64,000 bases of DNA from Allobaculum sp. Allo2 (GTDB lineage: Bacteria > Bacillota_I > Bacilli_A > Erysipelotrichales > Erysipelotrichaceae). The translations under genes and the position numbers were made by a program. Shown in pieces: positions 25,666 through 39,641 of the stretch. The DNA lies in the NCBI RefSeq assembly GCF_022701175.1, contig NZ_CP078088.1, positions 2,418,001-2,482,000 on the forward strand. Direction: 5' to 3'. Below the pieces are notes generated by a model that had not been told where the DNA came from, did no database searches, and was given only the letters and a program-made list of their open reading frames with translations. Within the stretch, counting starts at the first letter, position 1. Every line of letters starts with the position of its first letter.

Positions 25666-25768
25666 CAGTTATTCGTGAAATTCTTCAAGATTTTCACTTA
25701 AGCTGTTTTCTTAGATATCTAAAGGTGATTTGACGACTGAGAGAAGCGATTTCCCTCAGCGCTCAACT

Positions 25769-25797
25769 ATAATAACACGGGCATCGAAGTGACGCAA
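25769..25797 (-). promoter_or_regulatory. rRNA promoter P1, operon 1
   Basis: TTGCGT and TATTAT are 17 bases apart on the minus strand, 132 bases upstream of P2. Tandem promoters are usual for rRNA operons. Confidence 0.7.
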
Positions 25798-25980
25798 GCA
25801 TTATTTGTGAATTTTAAAACAATTTCACGACTAGCTGATTGGGCTGTTATTTCGCTTTTGCGTACAAACAGCTTTTCATTTATACACCTCAAAAGAAAGA
25901 ACGCAAATCTTATGCTCCTGGGATCGCCCCCAGAAAATTGATTTTCCGTCTGCTTTCTGTACAGCTCATCGGGTTTCCAT

Positions 25981-26016
25981 AAAAGGAGGACTCTGGTTTT
26001 ACTTTCCAGAGTCCTC
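25981..26016 (-). terminator. Terminator of the GH123-like gene
   Basis: AGGACTCTGG and CCAGAGTCCT form the stem and the minus strand continues CCTTTTA. It lies about 75 bases after the stop. A second perfect hairpin (CGGCATC / GATGCCG) is at 26037-26058. Confidence 0.85.
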
Positions 26017-26089
26017 ACAATCGGTTTAAAGCGTACGGCATCCAGATTCAGATGCCGTTTCGAACGTTCCTTTTTCGAACAGACTGAGC

Positions 26090-29000
26090 TTAGTCATTCT
26101 GTACTGTAGGAAGGTGATTCGCATTGGGGAGAAGACGCAGGGCCAGAAGAAGCGCATGGAGCGTTTCGACTTCCTGGTCGACCTGATCCTGACTTTCCGG
26201 ATGATTCAGGATTGCTTTGGCCGTTTCTGTTTCTTCTGCCAGCTGCGTCCAGCCTGTGCTTTCGTAGTCGGTTTCCTCAAATTTGAGGTGATCGACTTTA
26301 TCTGTGAGCTGAGCGAGCAGTTCCGTATGGATCGTTTCCATTTCTTCCGGGGCAATCGTGTGCGCAGCTGCCTGCATTGCATCCGCAACCGCTTTGGTCT
26401 GTGCATGAACGCTCATTCTCACCTCCTGAGAAGAGGCAACGGCCGAGCCATAGCTGCTCGTCTGCGACGGCTTGCTCATGCTGTCAACGGCGCTCTGCAG
26501 GCTGGCTTTTGCACTCTCGTCGAGATCTTCATTTGCGAGCAGCCAGCGAACTTTCGCACTGTCGCGAATACCCTGCCTGAGCATTTCATAACGCGGGGTA
26601 CTGTAATAGTTCTTGCCCTGAATCAGATCGGTATTACCTCTCTCAAGCGGATAGATAAACCAGCCGTCTCCCGGTTCCCAATAGCGGTAAGTAGCGTCGC
26701 CGTGCATGTCATAGACGTAGTTATCGAATGCCCAGCGCATGTAACCGTCGGTTTTGAGGGTAACGGTATAGAACATATCCCAGTAGTTGTCGCCTGGATC
26801 GGAAATCATGAAGTTCGACGGATAGTCGCCCGTGCACGTATAGAACGTGGTGTTCAGACCTTTTTCGCGTCGATGCTCGGACAGCGCAGCCGTTTGTTCC
26901 TTGGATGTATTGCCCAGGTTGACGGAAATATCGTCAATCTTATCTGTGAAATCGTAATAGGACGGAGCACTGTAGTTCAGTGCGGAAGAAATCTTGAACT
27001 GTTTGCCGTCTTCGGTCTTAATCGAATCGATCAGCTCAACAGCCGGTTCCAGCATATCCAGACTTCTTTCATCCATGGAAATATAGGTGATGTCGGTCCA
27101 TCCTTTTTCCTCGGAATGCTGCAGATAGTCCTGCAGAAAGTCGGTCCAGATTTCTTTCCATTCGTCGCTTCCCGGCGTAAAGGTCTGGGATTTGGTCGAG
27201 CTCGTTGCTTCATCAAACCACGAAATCTGGTTGTTCCATGGAACGATGGAATAGGCCTTGATCTGACCAATGCCGTTGGCTGGATCCAGAACGCCGCATT
27301 CAATCATGAAATTGATCCAGGTATCGTACCAGGAATAGTCGAAATCCCAGGTACCGTCAGACTTCTTCGTCCACTGCACCATGGACAGGTCGTTATAGAA
27401 CGACTGATGGCCCCAGGCCTGATCCACAATATTGGCTACCGCATCGTGACCGCCGATGGCCGCATAGTCTTCGTAGGAATCACGCATGAGATCCAGATGT
27501 TCTTGGGTGAAATAGAAATCTTTCTGACTGTCTGTGCAAATCGATCCCTTGTTATTGGCACCTAAGCCAAGATAGTTGTCCGCTACCGAGAACGGATGCT
27601 GCCAGAGCTGAATTCCAGTCAGTTCCGGATCCGGCTGCTGTACATTAATGACTTCCAGCGTATAGTCGAGTTCCTTCAGCGAAGACGCTTCATCGCAGGA
27701 GATACGAACCTTGCCTTTGTACGTACCCGGTTTCGTCGAAGCGGTCGTGCCAAACTGGATCCAGGCAAAGCGAATCGACTGTGCAGGAATGGTAATCTTG
27801 CCGGGATTGCCGATCAGATCCGGGAACTCCTTAACCGGCGCACCCGAATTGCCGCGTCCAATATTGGCCGTAGTCGTTTCGAGCCAGCCATAATGCATGG
27901 CTGATGCCGGCAGTTTATCTCCGTCTTCATTCACGAAATCGGAAAAACTCAGTTCTACGTTATGAAGGTCTTCGCCCATGGACGCTACGTTGACTTTCGA
28001 GTTGATCGTGTCATTTTTCCAGAGCGTTCCCTTAAATGAATCGCCCTCACCCGCATAGAGGCTCGAATAGTTTTCCGGAAGATCCAGAAGCTTTTCGTTG
28101 CCGACATAGGCATTCATCGTCGACAGATCGGGATCGACATTGAGAACAATTGAAGCGCTGATTTCCGGATGATCTTTCAGTGCTGCCATAATGGTTACCT
28201 TTTTCTTTTCTGTAACGACATCCTTGCCAGCGATGGTGACTTTTCCGTTTTCATCCACTGCGGCAATTGTCGGGTCGCTGCTCGTCCAGACGAGAGTACC
28301 CGTCGAATTCCATGGCTGGAACTCTTTTTCGAGTGTCAGTTCTGTTCCTGGAATTGCTGTCGTCGCTGTACTGTGAAGAGAAACAGAAATCGGTGTCAGT
28401 TCCTCATGATAGACTTTCAGATAATCGAGCTGAATGGCCATATCGGGCTGATCCTTCAGTTCCACTTTCAGCGTATGTTCGCCTTCTTCAAGCGTATCTG
28501 AAGCCCAGATCAGCTGCTGATTCACACGCGTATCGCTCGTAGCGCTGGCGGTTCCCACTTCTACGCCGTCAATAGAGAACGTATAAACGCCATGACCAGG
28601 GGCTTTGGTTGCCCACATTTCGACTTTATTGCCGATGAACTTCATTTCAAAGGAGTCTCCGTCATAGGCATAGTGCTCATATCCGTCGTGAAATGCGTCT
28701 GGATAAGCTGTACCGCCGCCTTTCCAGTTTCCGTTGTATTTCACTTTAAAGAGCTCATCATCTTCCGTGATGTCCATATCTTCGACGATCGTATAGCCCT
28801 TGAACGGTTCTGGTTCACCACTCGACCAGACTTTAAAGTAAGTAACGCTCATTCCATAAAGCGTTCCGGAAGCCGCCGCATTGGCTTCATCCAGAATGGT
28901 CAGCTTCAGCGTATGCTCTTTTTCATCCAGGTTAAGATTCGAATCTTCGGAACTGAACAGGAGCGTATCCGCTCCGGTTCGGCTTTCGGCCCACGCATCG

Positions 29001-29419
29001 CAGGTAACGGCTTCTCCGTCATCAATGGAAACGGAAAACTTCCGATGATTGGGGGCTTTTACACCGTAGATTTCCACTTTCTGGCCTGTAAACGTAAAAG
29101 TCAGACTGGCGCCAGCCTGATTGGCATAATGCTCGGTTGCAGCCGGATCGCCGCTTCCGCCTGCTGTCCATCCGCCGTTATTCGCGTTGCCTTCGGAATA
29201 GGCAATGGAGGCGTCCGTGTCATCCACTGTTTTTTCGGTAAGAGTTTCTGCCTGCGGCATCAGCGCTGCATTTTTCATGATCGTTTGAGCCGGTGTCCAG
29301 GATTTCGCCAGAACCGGAACAGGAACAATCAGACTCATTGCCATGCTGCCTGCGCAAAACAGGCTTCCCATTCTGCCAAACGTTTTCGCTCTGGCAGATG
29401 TTCTGCTGTGATTCTTCAT
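26090..29419 (-). CDS. Secreted multidomain glycoside hydrolase, GH123/DUF4091-like
   Basis: The 1109-residue frame is intact. A signal peptide ends at VLAKSW (about residue 38). Two related carbohydrate-binding-like domains follow (about 60-200 and 215-345; YANQAGASLTFTFTGQKVEIYG and YAYDGDSFEMKFIGNKVEMWA), then a Big_2-like domain (350-430; VWTSSDPTIAAVDENGKVTI). The catalytic part (about 440-970) carries the Asp-Glu pair D783-E784 in YISMDERSLD, as expected for GH123 beta-N-acetylgalactosaminidases that use substrate-assisted catalysis. The C-terminus is helical, without LPXTG or SLH anchor, so the enzyme is probably released. ATG 29419 follows GTGAGGA. The gene sits alone between two rRNA operons. 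Confidence 0.82.
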   Translation of the reverse strand: MKNHSRTSARAKTFGRMGSLFCAGSMAMSLIVPVPVLAKSWTPAQTIMKNAALMPQAETLTEKTVDDTDASIAYSEGNANNGGWTAGGSGDPAATEHYANQAGASLTFTFTGQKVEIYGVKAPNHRKFSVSIDDGEAVTCDAWAESRTGADTLLFSSEDSNLNLDEKEHTLKLTILDEANAAASGTLYGMSVTYFKVWSSGEPEPFKGYTIVEDMDITEDDELFKVKYNGNWKGGGTAYPDAFHDGYEHYAYDGDSFEMKFIGNKVEMWATKAPGHGVYTFSIDGVEVGTASATSDTRVNQQLIWASDTLEEGEHTLKVELKDQPDMAIQLDYLKVYHEELTPISVSLHSTATTAIPGTELTLEKEFQPWNSTGTLVWTSSDPTIAAVDENGKVTIAGKDVVTEKKKVTIMAALKDHPEISASIVLNVDPDLSTMNAYVGNEKLLDLPENYSSLYAGEGDSFKGTLWKNDTINSKVNVASMGEDLHNVELSFSDFVNEDGDKLPASAMHYGWLETTTANIGRGNSGAPVKEFPDLIGNPGKITIPAQSIRFAWIQFGTTASTKPGTYKGKVRISCDEASSLKELDYTLEVINVQQPDPELTGIQLWQHPFSVADNYLGLGANNKGSICTDSQKDFYFTQEHLDLMRDSYEDYAAIGGHDAVANIVDQAWGHQSFYNDLSMVQWTKKSDGTWDFDYSWYDTWINFMIECGVLDPANGIGQIKAYSIVPWNNQISWFDEATSSTKSQTFTPGSDEWKEIWTDFLQDYLQHSEEKGWTDITYISMDERSLDMLEPAVELIDSIKTEDGKQFKISSALNYSAPSYYDFTDKIDDISVNLGNTSKEQTAALSEHRREKGLNTTFYTCTGDYPSNFMISDPGDNYWDMFYTVTLKTDGYMRWAFDNYVYDMHGDATYRYWEPGDGWFIYPLERGNTDLIQGKNYYSTPRYEMLRQGIRDSAKVRWLLANEDLDESAKASLQSAVDSMSKPSQTSSYGSAVASSQEVRMSVHAQTKAVADAMQAAAHTIAPEEMETIHTELLAQLTDKVDHLKFEETDYESTGWTQLAEETETAKAILNHPESQDQVDQEVETLHALLLALRLLPNANHLPTVQND

Positions 29420-29798
29420 AAATCCTCACTTTCTTTCTCGACCGAAAGCACAGAACCCGATTGGGAATCCATGCTCCCAGTAAAATCAGCGGTCAAGAAC
29501 GGTTGTTTTCCAGCTGCACTGCCCGCTGCAGCCTGTCTTTTGAATTTGCCCGATTAAAAGACGAAACGTCTATTCTTTTCCGCTTTCATCCATCATCTTA
29601 ACGTATTTACGAAATCCCAAAGATTTCAATTTTTGTGAAATCCGCAATCCAATTTCAGTTTGTTTGAAAAAATTTTGAACAGCGTTCCGCTCAGAACTGA
29701 ATCTTTACACCGCTTCTGGACCAGTTCTACCTGCTGTCCGGGCGGACGGCAGCGACCGGATCAGATCCCGGATTTCTCACTTCCAGAACGCAGACTAT
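29420..29798. other. Upstream region of the GH123-like gene
   Basis: No gene seen. The region should hold the promoter of the GH123-like gene, but I could not place convincing boxes. It ends at the terminator of rRNA operon 2. Confidence 0.5.
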
Positions 29799-29849
29799 GA
29801 AAAAATCCCCGAAAGATATAGGATTTCTCCTTTATCCTTCGGGGATTTC
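29799..29849 (-). terminator. Terminator of rRNA operon 2
   Basis: Same hairpin as in operon 1 (AAATCCCCGAAAG arm with CTTCGGGGATTT) and T run on the minus strand. Confidence 0.9.
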
Positions 29850-29855
29850 ATTTGT

Positions 29856-29961
29856 CTGGCAGCTTCCTATCTTTGCCTTGCGGCTATTGTCGGCGTTCTG
29901 CAGCTTAACGGCTGTGTGCGAGATGGGAACAGGTGTATCCTGCAGGCTATCGCCACCATAC
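29856..29961 (-). rRNA. rrf: 5S rRNA (type A), operon 2
   Basis: Identical over its length to the 5S of operon 1, including the unusual TCGCAC loop. Confidence 0.9.
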
Positions 29962-30069
29962 TTAGATTTTTGAATGGATCTTCCAAAAACAAACATCAGT
30001 CTTCTAACATAACGATCTAACGCGATCGTTGGTTTCCATAGTGGCTTCTTGCGTATAGCTTTCTCGAAT

Positions 30070-32942
<2,873 letters not shown>

Positions 32943-33251
32943 CTAGTTCTCTAACTTTGGTTCTAGTTATGCTTGTTTCGAGATTTTTCTATTTCGTAAG
33001 AACTGTTCCACTAACTGTTTCCAACTTTCGGTTAAATCTTTATTACTCTTCAACTTTTCGTTAGACCTTCTGTTATGTCTTCTTACTGATGCTCGTTTTT
33101 CAAAGATCCATTCTTTGAACAAAAGGAAAGATAACTATTTATCCTTCTTTCTGTCCTGGAAGATCGCTCTTCCAAAACCTCACAGACAAATCCTCACTCA
33201 TTACTCTTTGCCATCGGCTTTCACCAATGGACTTCCTTGTACTTTCTCCTT
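32943..33251 (-). other. 16S-23S spacer without tRNA genes, operon 2
   Basis: Nearly identical to the spacer of operon 1; no tRNA gene seen. Confidence 0.7.
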
Positions 33252-34778
<1,527 letters not shown>

Positions 34779-34952
34779 GATATTGACTCAAACGCTTATG
34801 CGTTTAATGTTTCGTGAATAAATGATTGCTCGAGTACTTTTTGTGATTTTAAGAATCGACGTTGTGTATTTCAGAATTTCTTGATCTGTCTGTAAAGTTT
34901 TCAAAGAGCCATCTGCTTGTGAGAAACTCGATGCCTCTCACAAGGCTTGTTT

Positions 34953-34981
34953 ATCATATCATCTGCAGAAATCTCTGTCAA
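34953..34981 (-). promoter_or_regulatory. rRNA promoter P2, operon 2
   Basis: TTGACA and TATGAT are 17 bases apart on the minus strand; the boxes are closer to consensus than in operon 1. Confidence 0.85.
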
Positions 34982-35083
34982 CAACTGTTTGTGAATTTCT
35001 TTATGATTTTCACTTAAGCTGTTTTCTTCGATATCTAAAGGTGATTTGATGCGTTTTGGAAGTCATTTCCTTAACGCTCACTT

Positions 35084-35112
35084 AGAATATCACAGCATTT
35101 TCTCCTATGCAA
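35084..35112 (-). promoter_or_regulatory. rRNA promoter P1, operon 2
   Basis: TTGCAT and TATTCT are 17 bases apart on the minus strand at the place matching P1 of operon 1. The sequence between the operon 1 and 2 boxes has diverged while the boxes are kept. Confidence 0.7.
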
Positions 35113-35413
35113 GCCTTATTTGTGAATTTTTAAAACATTTTCACATCTAGGAATTGCTAGAGATTCAGCTGTGTTCTTCAAGCGGCTGTCTGCTTTCAAA
35201 CAGCTTTGTTAAGATACTCCTTCTTTACGGAATCTGTCAAATTAAAATACTCTCGCCGCATTTTCCAGAAAATTGAAATAGTAAATTCCAGTCCTGGGCG
35301 ATTTTTTCGTTTCGTCTTTCTGGAAATTCTAACTTCCATTTCGAACTTAAATTCCAGTTTTCTTTCCTGCGAACCGCGCGTCTGCTGGATCTTCTGCCTG
35401 CAGAACCTGGCAG
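35113..35413. other. Intergenic A/T-rich stretch
   Basis: No gene or RNA recognised. It separates the promoters of rRNA operon 2 from the end of the ABC operon. Confidence 0.5.
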
Positions 35414-35466
35414 ACAAAAAGGCTGCTCAAATGCAGGACAGAACCGTCTGTCTTCGAGCAGCCTGG
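35414..35466 (-). terminator. Terminator of the GntR-ABC operon
   Basis: AGGCTGCTC and GAGCAGCCT bracket a long loop and the minus strand continues TTTTTG. It is about 80 bases after the permease stop. Confidence 0.85.
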
Positions 35467-35543
35467 ATTCTCAAGTCGAGCACGATGGGAAAAGGACTAT
35501 CCGTTTCCACGGGATCCGCGCACTGTTTGAGATTTTTCTGTTT

Positions 35544-36191
35544 TTATTTCTGATCCATTTTCGCGAGCAGTCTGGGAACGATCAGGTAAGAAAGCACGAC
35601 GCAAAGCACCATAATGGCAAAGCATGTCCACAGAAAATCGGTCTGCATGCTGAAAGGGGCTGCATCGGCTGTGGCCATCGCTTTCGCCGAAGCCTCATTC
35701 AGTTTGATGCTCCACAGAGCAACGCAGGCACCGCCGGGCAGGAGAGATCCAAAAATACCCAGGATGAAGGCGCTCTTTGGCAGCATGGTGATCAGCGGAA
35801 TGCCAAAGCCGAGGGCGGAAAACGACAGAATCCAGCCGAGCAGAATATTGATCAGTACAACTTCCTGATCTTTTCCAAAGCCAAGACCATAGACGATTGC
35901 CAGACTGAGTCCGAACCCAAACAGTCCGCAAAGCAGACTGAGGATATATTTTTCGCGGATGGCGGTCGGTCTGGAAATGGGCAGTGCGGTCTGATACAGA
36001 TTCCATCCGCTCATTCGATCGGTAATGATCGACGCTACGCCCTGCATCAGAAAATAAATTGTAATATAGGAAATCAAGCCTTCACTGGCGTCCATCCAGA
36101 TCATGAAAATACTGATCAGGGCGAAGATTCCCAGCATTACAATCCACTGGGTTTTCAGCATCATGAAGTCCTTTTTCATAAGTCCTTTCAT
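35544..36191 (-). CDS. ABC-2 type transporter permease
   Basis: The 215-residue protein has about six hydrophobic helices, starting MKGLMKKDFMMLKTQWIVML and ending ILVVPRLL-like with VLCVVLSYLIVPRLL. It resembles the small ABC-2 permeases paired with YtrB-like ATPases. Its start overlaps the ATPase stop by four bases (ATGA). The substrate is unknown; GntR/YtrA-controlled transporters of this layout often respond to cell-envelope antibiotics. Confidence 0.85.
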   Translation of the reverse strand: MKGLMKKDFMMLKTQWIVMLGIFALISIFMIWMDASEGLISYITIYFLMQGVASIITDRMSGWNLYQTALPISRPTAIREKYILSLLCGLFGFGLSLAIVYGLGFGKDQEVVLINILLGWILSFSALGFGIPLITMLPKSAFILGIFGSLLPGGACVALWSIKLNEASAKAMATADAAPFSMQTDFLWTCFAIMVLCVVLSYLIVPRLLAKMDQK

Positions 36192-37054
36192 CGGCTTTCT
36201 CCTTTCCGCTGCCCTTTGGACAGCATGACGATCATTTCATCGAGCGTCGCCGGATGAATTGCATAATCCGGATACCGCCGGCTGAACTCGGTACGGTCTT
36301 TGACCAGCATTTCGGTATGCAGACTTTGCGCTCTTGCAGCCAGGATCAGCTGCTCATCGACGAACTGAACCTGATCCGCGGTCAGCTGGGCAATGCCAAA
36401 CCGATCGATTTCCTCACGGTCGAGCTCGAACAGGATTTTTCCGTCCTGAATGTAGAGAATCGAATCTGCAATCCGTTCCAGATCCGAAGTAATATGACTC
36501 GTCATCAAAATGGCATGGTTTTCGTCTTCCATGAATTCCTGCAGCAGATCCAGAATTTCTTCGCGTACGACCGGATCCAGTCCGGCGGTCGCCTCATCAA
36601 GCAGAAGCAGGTCCGGCTGATGCGCCAGTGCCGTCGCAATCGAGAGTTTCATGTACATGCCGCGGGAGAGATGGGCAATTTTCCGATCCAGCGGTACCTG
36701 AAAACGATCCAGAAAACGGAAGAAGTAGTCTTCCTGCCAGTTTTCATAAATCGTCTTCATGATGGACGAGATTTCTTTTGGCGTGAATGCGCCCGGCAGA
36801 CCTTTGGAGTCGCCGGAATAGCCGATTTGGTTGTGCAGGCGCGCATTGTCCAGGGCATTTTCGCCGTACATCAGAATTTCGCCGGACTGGGGAATGTCCT
36901 GTCCAAGAATGCATCGAATCGTTGTACTCTTTCCCGAGCCGTTTTCACCGACCATGCCGACAACCCGGCCGGCCGGGACGGTAAAGGAAACGTCCTTCAA
37001 AGAAAAATCCTTAAAGGCTTTATTGAGACGGGTTACTTTAAGTGCGTCTTTCAT
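36188..37054 (-). CDS. ABC transporter ATP-binding protein
   Basis: The 288-residue ATPase has Walker A GENGSGKST, the ABC signature LSRGM, Walker B LLLLDEATAGLDP and the switch His in MTSHITSD. The C-terminal 70 residues form a small extra domain typical of ATPases that work with ABC-2 permeases. It overlaps both neighbours by four bases, so all three proteins of the operon are coupled. Confidence 0.93.
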   Translation of the reverse strand: MKDALKVTRLNKAFKDFSLKDVSFTVPAGRVVGMVGENGSGKSTTIRCILGQDIPQSGEILMYGENALDNARLHNQIGYSGDSKGLPGAFTPKEISSIMKTIYENWQEDYFFRFLDRFQVPLDRKIAHLSRGMYMKLSIATALAHQPDLLLLDEATAGLDPVVREEILDLLQEFMEDENHAILMTSHITSDLERIADSILYIQDGKILFELDREEIDRFGIAQLTADQVQFVDEQLILAARAQSLHTEMLVKDRTEFSRRYPDYAIHPATLDEMIVMLSKGQRKGESR

Positions 37055-37437
37055 ACTTCGTCTTCCTCATACAGCAAAGAAACCAGATTCAGCAGCTCTT
37101 CCAGAGTCATCTGCGTTTCTTTCGCTTTTTTAATCAGCGCTTCCGCACAGGCTTCCACTTCTTTCTGTCTGGCTTCCTGCGCTGCCTGGCTGTCGATCTG
37201 GGCAACAACGGTTCCCCGCCCGACAGCCGACTCAATCAGGCCTTCCTGTTTCAGATCTTCGTAGGCTTTCTGAACGGTAATGACGCTGACTTTCAACATT
37301 TTTGCCAGAGCCCGCATGCTGGGAACCGACTGACCCGGGTTCAGCTTGCCGGAAAGGATCTGGCTTCGCATCTGTGTTTCGATCTGCTCATAAATAGGGA
37401 CGTCTCCCCGAAAGCTAAGAACGATTTCCAGTTCCAT
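37051..37437 (-). CDS. GntR-family transcriptional regulator, YtrA type
   Basis: The 128-residue protein holds an N-terminal winged helix (VPIYEQIETQMRSQILSGKL, VPSMRALAKMLKVSVITVQKAYEDLKQEG, GRGTVVA) and a short helical tail, as in the YtrA subfamily that regulates ABC operons. It is first in its operon and faces a perfect palindrome 23 bases upstream, which suggests autoregulation. ATG 37437 follows AAAGGAGATC. Confidence 0.93.
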   Translation of the reverse strand: MELEIVLSFRGDVPIYEQIETQMRSQILSGKLNPGQSVPSMRALAKMLKVSVITVQKAYEDLKQEGLIESAVGRGTVVAQIDSQAAQEARQKEVEACAEALIKKAKETQMTLEELLNLVSLLYEEDEV

Positions 37438-37459
37438 AATGGGTGATCTCCTTTTAGAT

Positions 37460-37475
37460 ATTGTATATATACAAT
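37460..37475. promoter_or_regulatory. Palindromic operator of the GntR-ABC operon
   Basis: ATTGTATATATACAAT is a perfect 16-base palindrome between the regulator gene and its upstream region. It overlaps the place expected for the minus 10 box, so binding would block transcription. Confidence 0.75.
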
Positions 37476-37740
37476 CAGTACATTAAACACATTTCAAACG
37501 TTTGGCAAGAGCTCCGCAAAAATATTCGAATGAGACCTTTTACGCGATGCATTTCCCGCTCCCTGTTAAAAGCCAGACAAAAGGAAGAGAAACGCTTCGC
37601 CTGTCTTCTCTTCTTCTGGATGGAATCCATCGCTTGGATGGAAGCCATCGCTCATTGCGGATATAAACGGTCCGCTTATGAGCAAGGCGTGCATTTCTCT
37701 TCCTGATTTTGTATTGCGTTGTCTATTGGGTGTTGTATGG
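37476..37740. other. Intergenic stretch with a short tandem repeat
   Basis: No recognised gene. Two near-identical 18-base units (TGGATGGAATCCATCGCT and TGGATGGAAGCCATCGCT) stand in tandem at 37618-37653. Confidence 0.45.
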
Positions 37741-38075
37741 CAATTCGTTTCGCGCTTTGAATACGAGCTGGTATTCGGGCGGCTTAGTCGTGAACAGTCA
37801 GGCTGTGCAGCATTTCCACAAATCTATACGCAAATCGGCTACTGGAACGAAGTAGTCAAACGGAATCTTCCCAGAACTCATTTTCTGACCATCGATAACA
37901 ACGCCACCTTTACCAGCGCAGCCGGGATTGGCGCCTTCCCTACTTTGTTTCCAACTGGCTTCCGCATGCGAATGAAGGCGTCGTCGTCCGTCCCGTCGAA
38001 GACATGACCATTCAGTACTGGCTCGTCTGTCTTCGCCAGAATCAGGAAATGGTCCGTTTCATTCGATCGCTCTGA
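37741..38075 (+). pseudogene. LysR-type regulator, C-terminal remnant
   Basis: Joined over one shift near 37938, the plus strand reads YTQIGYWNEVVKR, FLTIDNNATFTSAAGIG, LPYFVSNWLPHANEGVVVRP and MTIQYWLVCLRQNQEMVRF, which matches the end of the effector-binding domain of LysR regulators. No DNA-binding part precedes it, so only about 110 residues of a 300-residue protein remain. Confidence 0.45.
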
Positions 38076-38244
38076 AGATCTCTGAGAAACACGCAGTCAG
38101 GGACAGCGGTCCGGCGAGCAATGTTTCTGAGATCCTGGTTCGAATTCTCTGCTGGCTCTATACTGGCTTTCCACTGGTTCTCTGTACCGATACTCTGTAT
38201 CGATTTTCTGTACTCCGTCTTCGAGCGCACTGAAAAAGACAAAG

Positions 38245-38290
38245 ACAGGCTGCCCATCCGGTATTTTTTCCGTTTGAGCAGCCTGTTTTT
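38245..38290 (+). terminator. Terminator-like hairpin
   Basis: ACAGGCTGC and GCAGCCTGT pair across a loop of 24 bases and TTTTT follows. It may be a relic of the LysR-like gene's transcript. Confidence 0.65.
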
Positions 38291-38354
38291 CAATTTGTAT
38301 TTCTGTTCTGAACTTCTTTGTACAGGGTAGGCACCTGCAGTAGAAATCGTCTGT

Positions 38355-39637
38355 TTAATGGATCAGACGCTCGTAGAAGCTTTTCTGCTGGCGGGCTTCC
38401 TCTTCAAACGCCTTCTGGACCTTCTGGTAAACCGGGTGGTCGAGGACCGGATAGCGCTGCGTGCGAAGCGGGCGGCTTCCGACACGGAAGATGATTTCTT
38501 TTCCGACCGGCATAGAGAGCACGTCTTCCAGCGGCAGATTTGCGCGAATGCTGACGTTTTTGCCGTCTGCAAGTCCATGCCGCCAAGATAGACGTATGTG
38601 TTGCAGTTGTTGATAATCGTCGTCGCATCCTCCCGTCCATACATTTTGTTCAGCTGAGATTCGGACTGCAGAAGAAGGGTAACGGAAATGTTCTTTTCGC
38701 GGAAAACCGAAATCATTTCCGGAAAGTTTTCGATGCAGCCGCCGCTCGCAAAGTCGTCGCAGATCATGTGTACGCCAATCGGCAGACGGCCGGAACCGCA
38801 CGTATCCGCGAAGTGAAACAGCGTACGGAACACCTGGCCGTAAAAGATATTCAAATAATTCTGAAGACCATTGTTTGTGCTCGAAGTGGAAACAAACAGA
38901 ACGGTTTTCTTCCAGCCCATCTCCGCAATATCCAGCCTCTCCTTCTTGCGAAGCAGTTCCCGCATGGATGAAGGAAACAGGCGGTCGATTTTGGAGTTCA
39001 GATCGCTGAAAATACATCCGGCTGTCCGGATCGGCGTACTGACAAACGTTGACCAGCAGCGGGCCTCAAAGCTGTCCGGCGCAATTTCCAGAATTTCCCG
39101 GAATTCCTTATCCACGCTCGTCTGCACCAGATCGCGCGAATAGTCCAGGTGAATGCGGCTGTGAAACTGCAGCACCTCGTCCAGACCGGCTCCCGGATGA
39201 AGGCGGCACACATGCGCAATTTCGGCGCTGAACAGCGAAGCAGCGGCCTGTGCCCAGTATGGATCGGCTTGCGAATACGGATTTTTCTGCCCGTCGCCCA
39301 CGATGAGCGAGGTGGCAAAATACTCGATGTCTTCATCGGACATCATGTAATCGAGCGGATCAAAGCGGACATCCGATCGTTCCGGATCGATGAAATTCAG
39401 ATCAATCACTTTGTAGCCGCGCTCTTCAAACAGACGGCGGTACGTATTGACCAGACGGCGCTTGGTGACGGTAACGACCAGAGACGATTCGGTCGTTTCC
39501 AGCAGGCGCGGTTCGCAGATGGACATCGTTTTTCCGCTCCCGGAAAAGCCGCAGACCATCACGTTGTTGTTGATGCCAGTCAGAGCGCAGTCGCTCGAAT
39601 AAATCGCGCGATCGCCGAGAATGATTTTTTCACTCAT
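38355..39637 (-). CDS. Soluble VirD4/TraG-like coupling ATPase (one frameshift)
   Basis: The protein resembles type IV coupling ATPases: Walker A GFSGSGKT at about residue 31, a Walker B region HMICDDFASGG, then ISVTLLLQSESQLNKMYG and IINNCNTYVYLGGMD, the TraG/VirD4 C-terminal pattern. It has no N-terminal membrane helices, unlike classic VirD4. At about 38573 an A5 run should be A6; restored, the chain continues KNVSIRANLPLEDVLSMPVG and ends at 38355, about 427 residues. It starts four bases after the ClpP-like gene, so the two are one operon. No relaxase, VirB4 or pilus gene is present here. Confidence 0.85.
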
Positions 39638-39641
39638 ACGC

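Noticed and set aside
26114-27565. Open frame of 483 codons on the plus strand
   Set aside because: It is the complement of the GH123-like gene and shows no protein motif or ribosome site.
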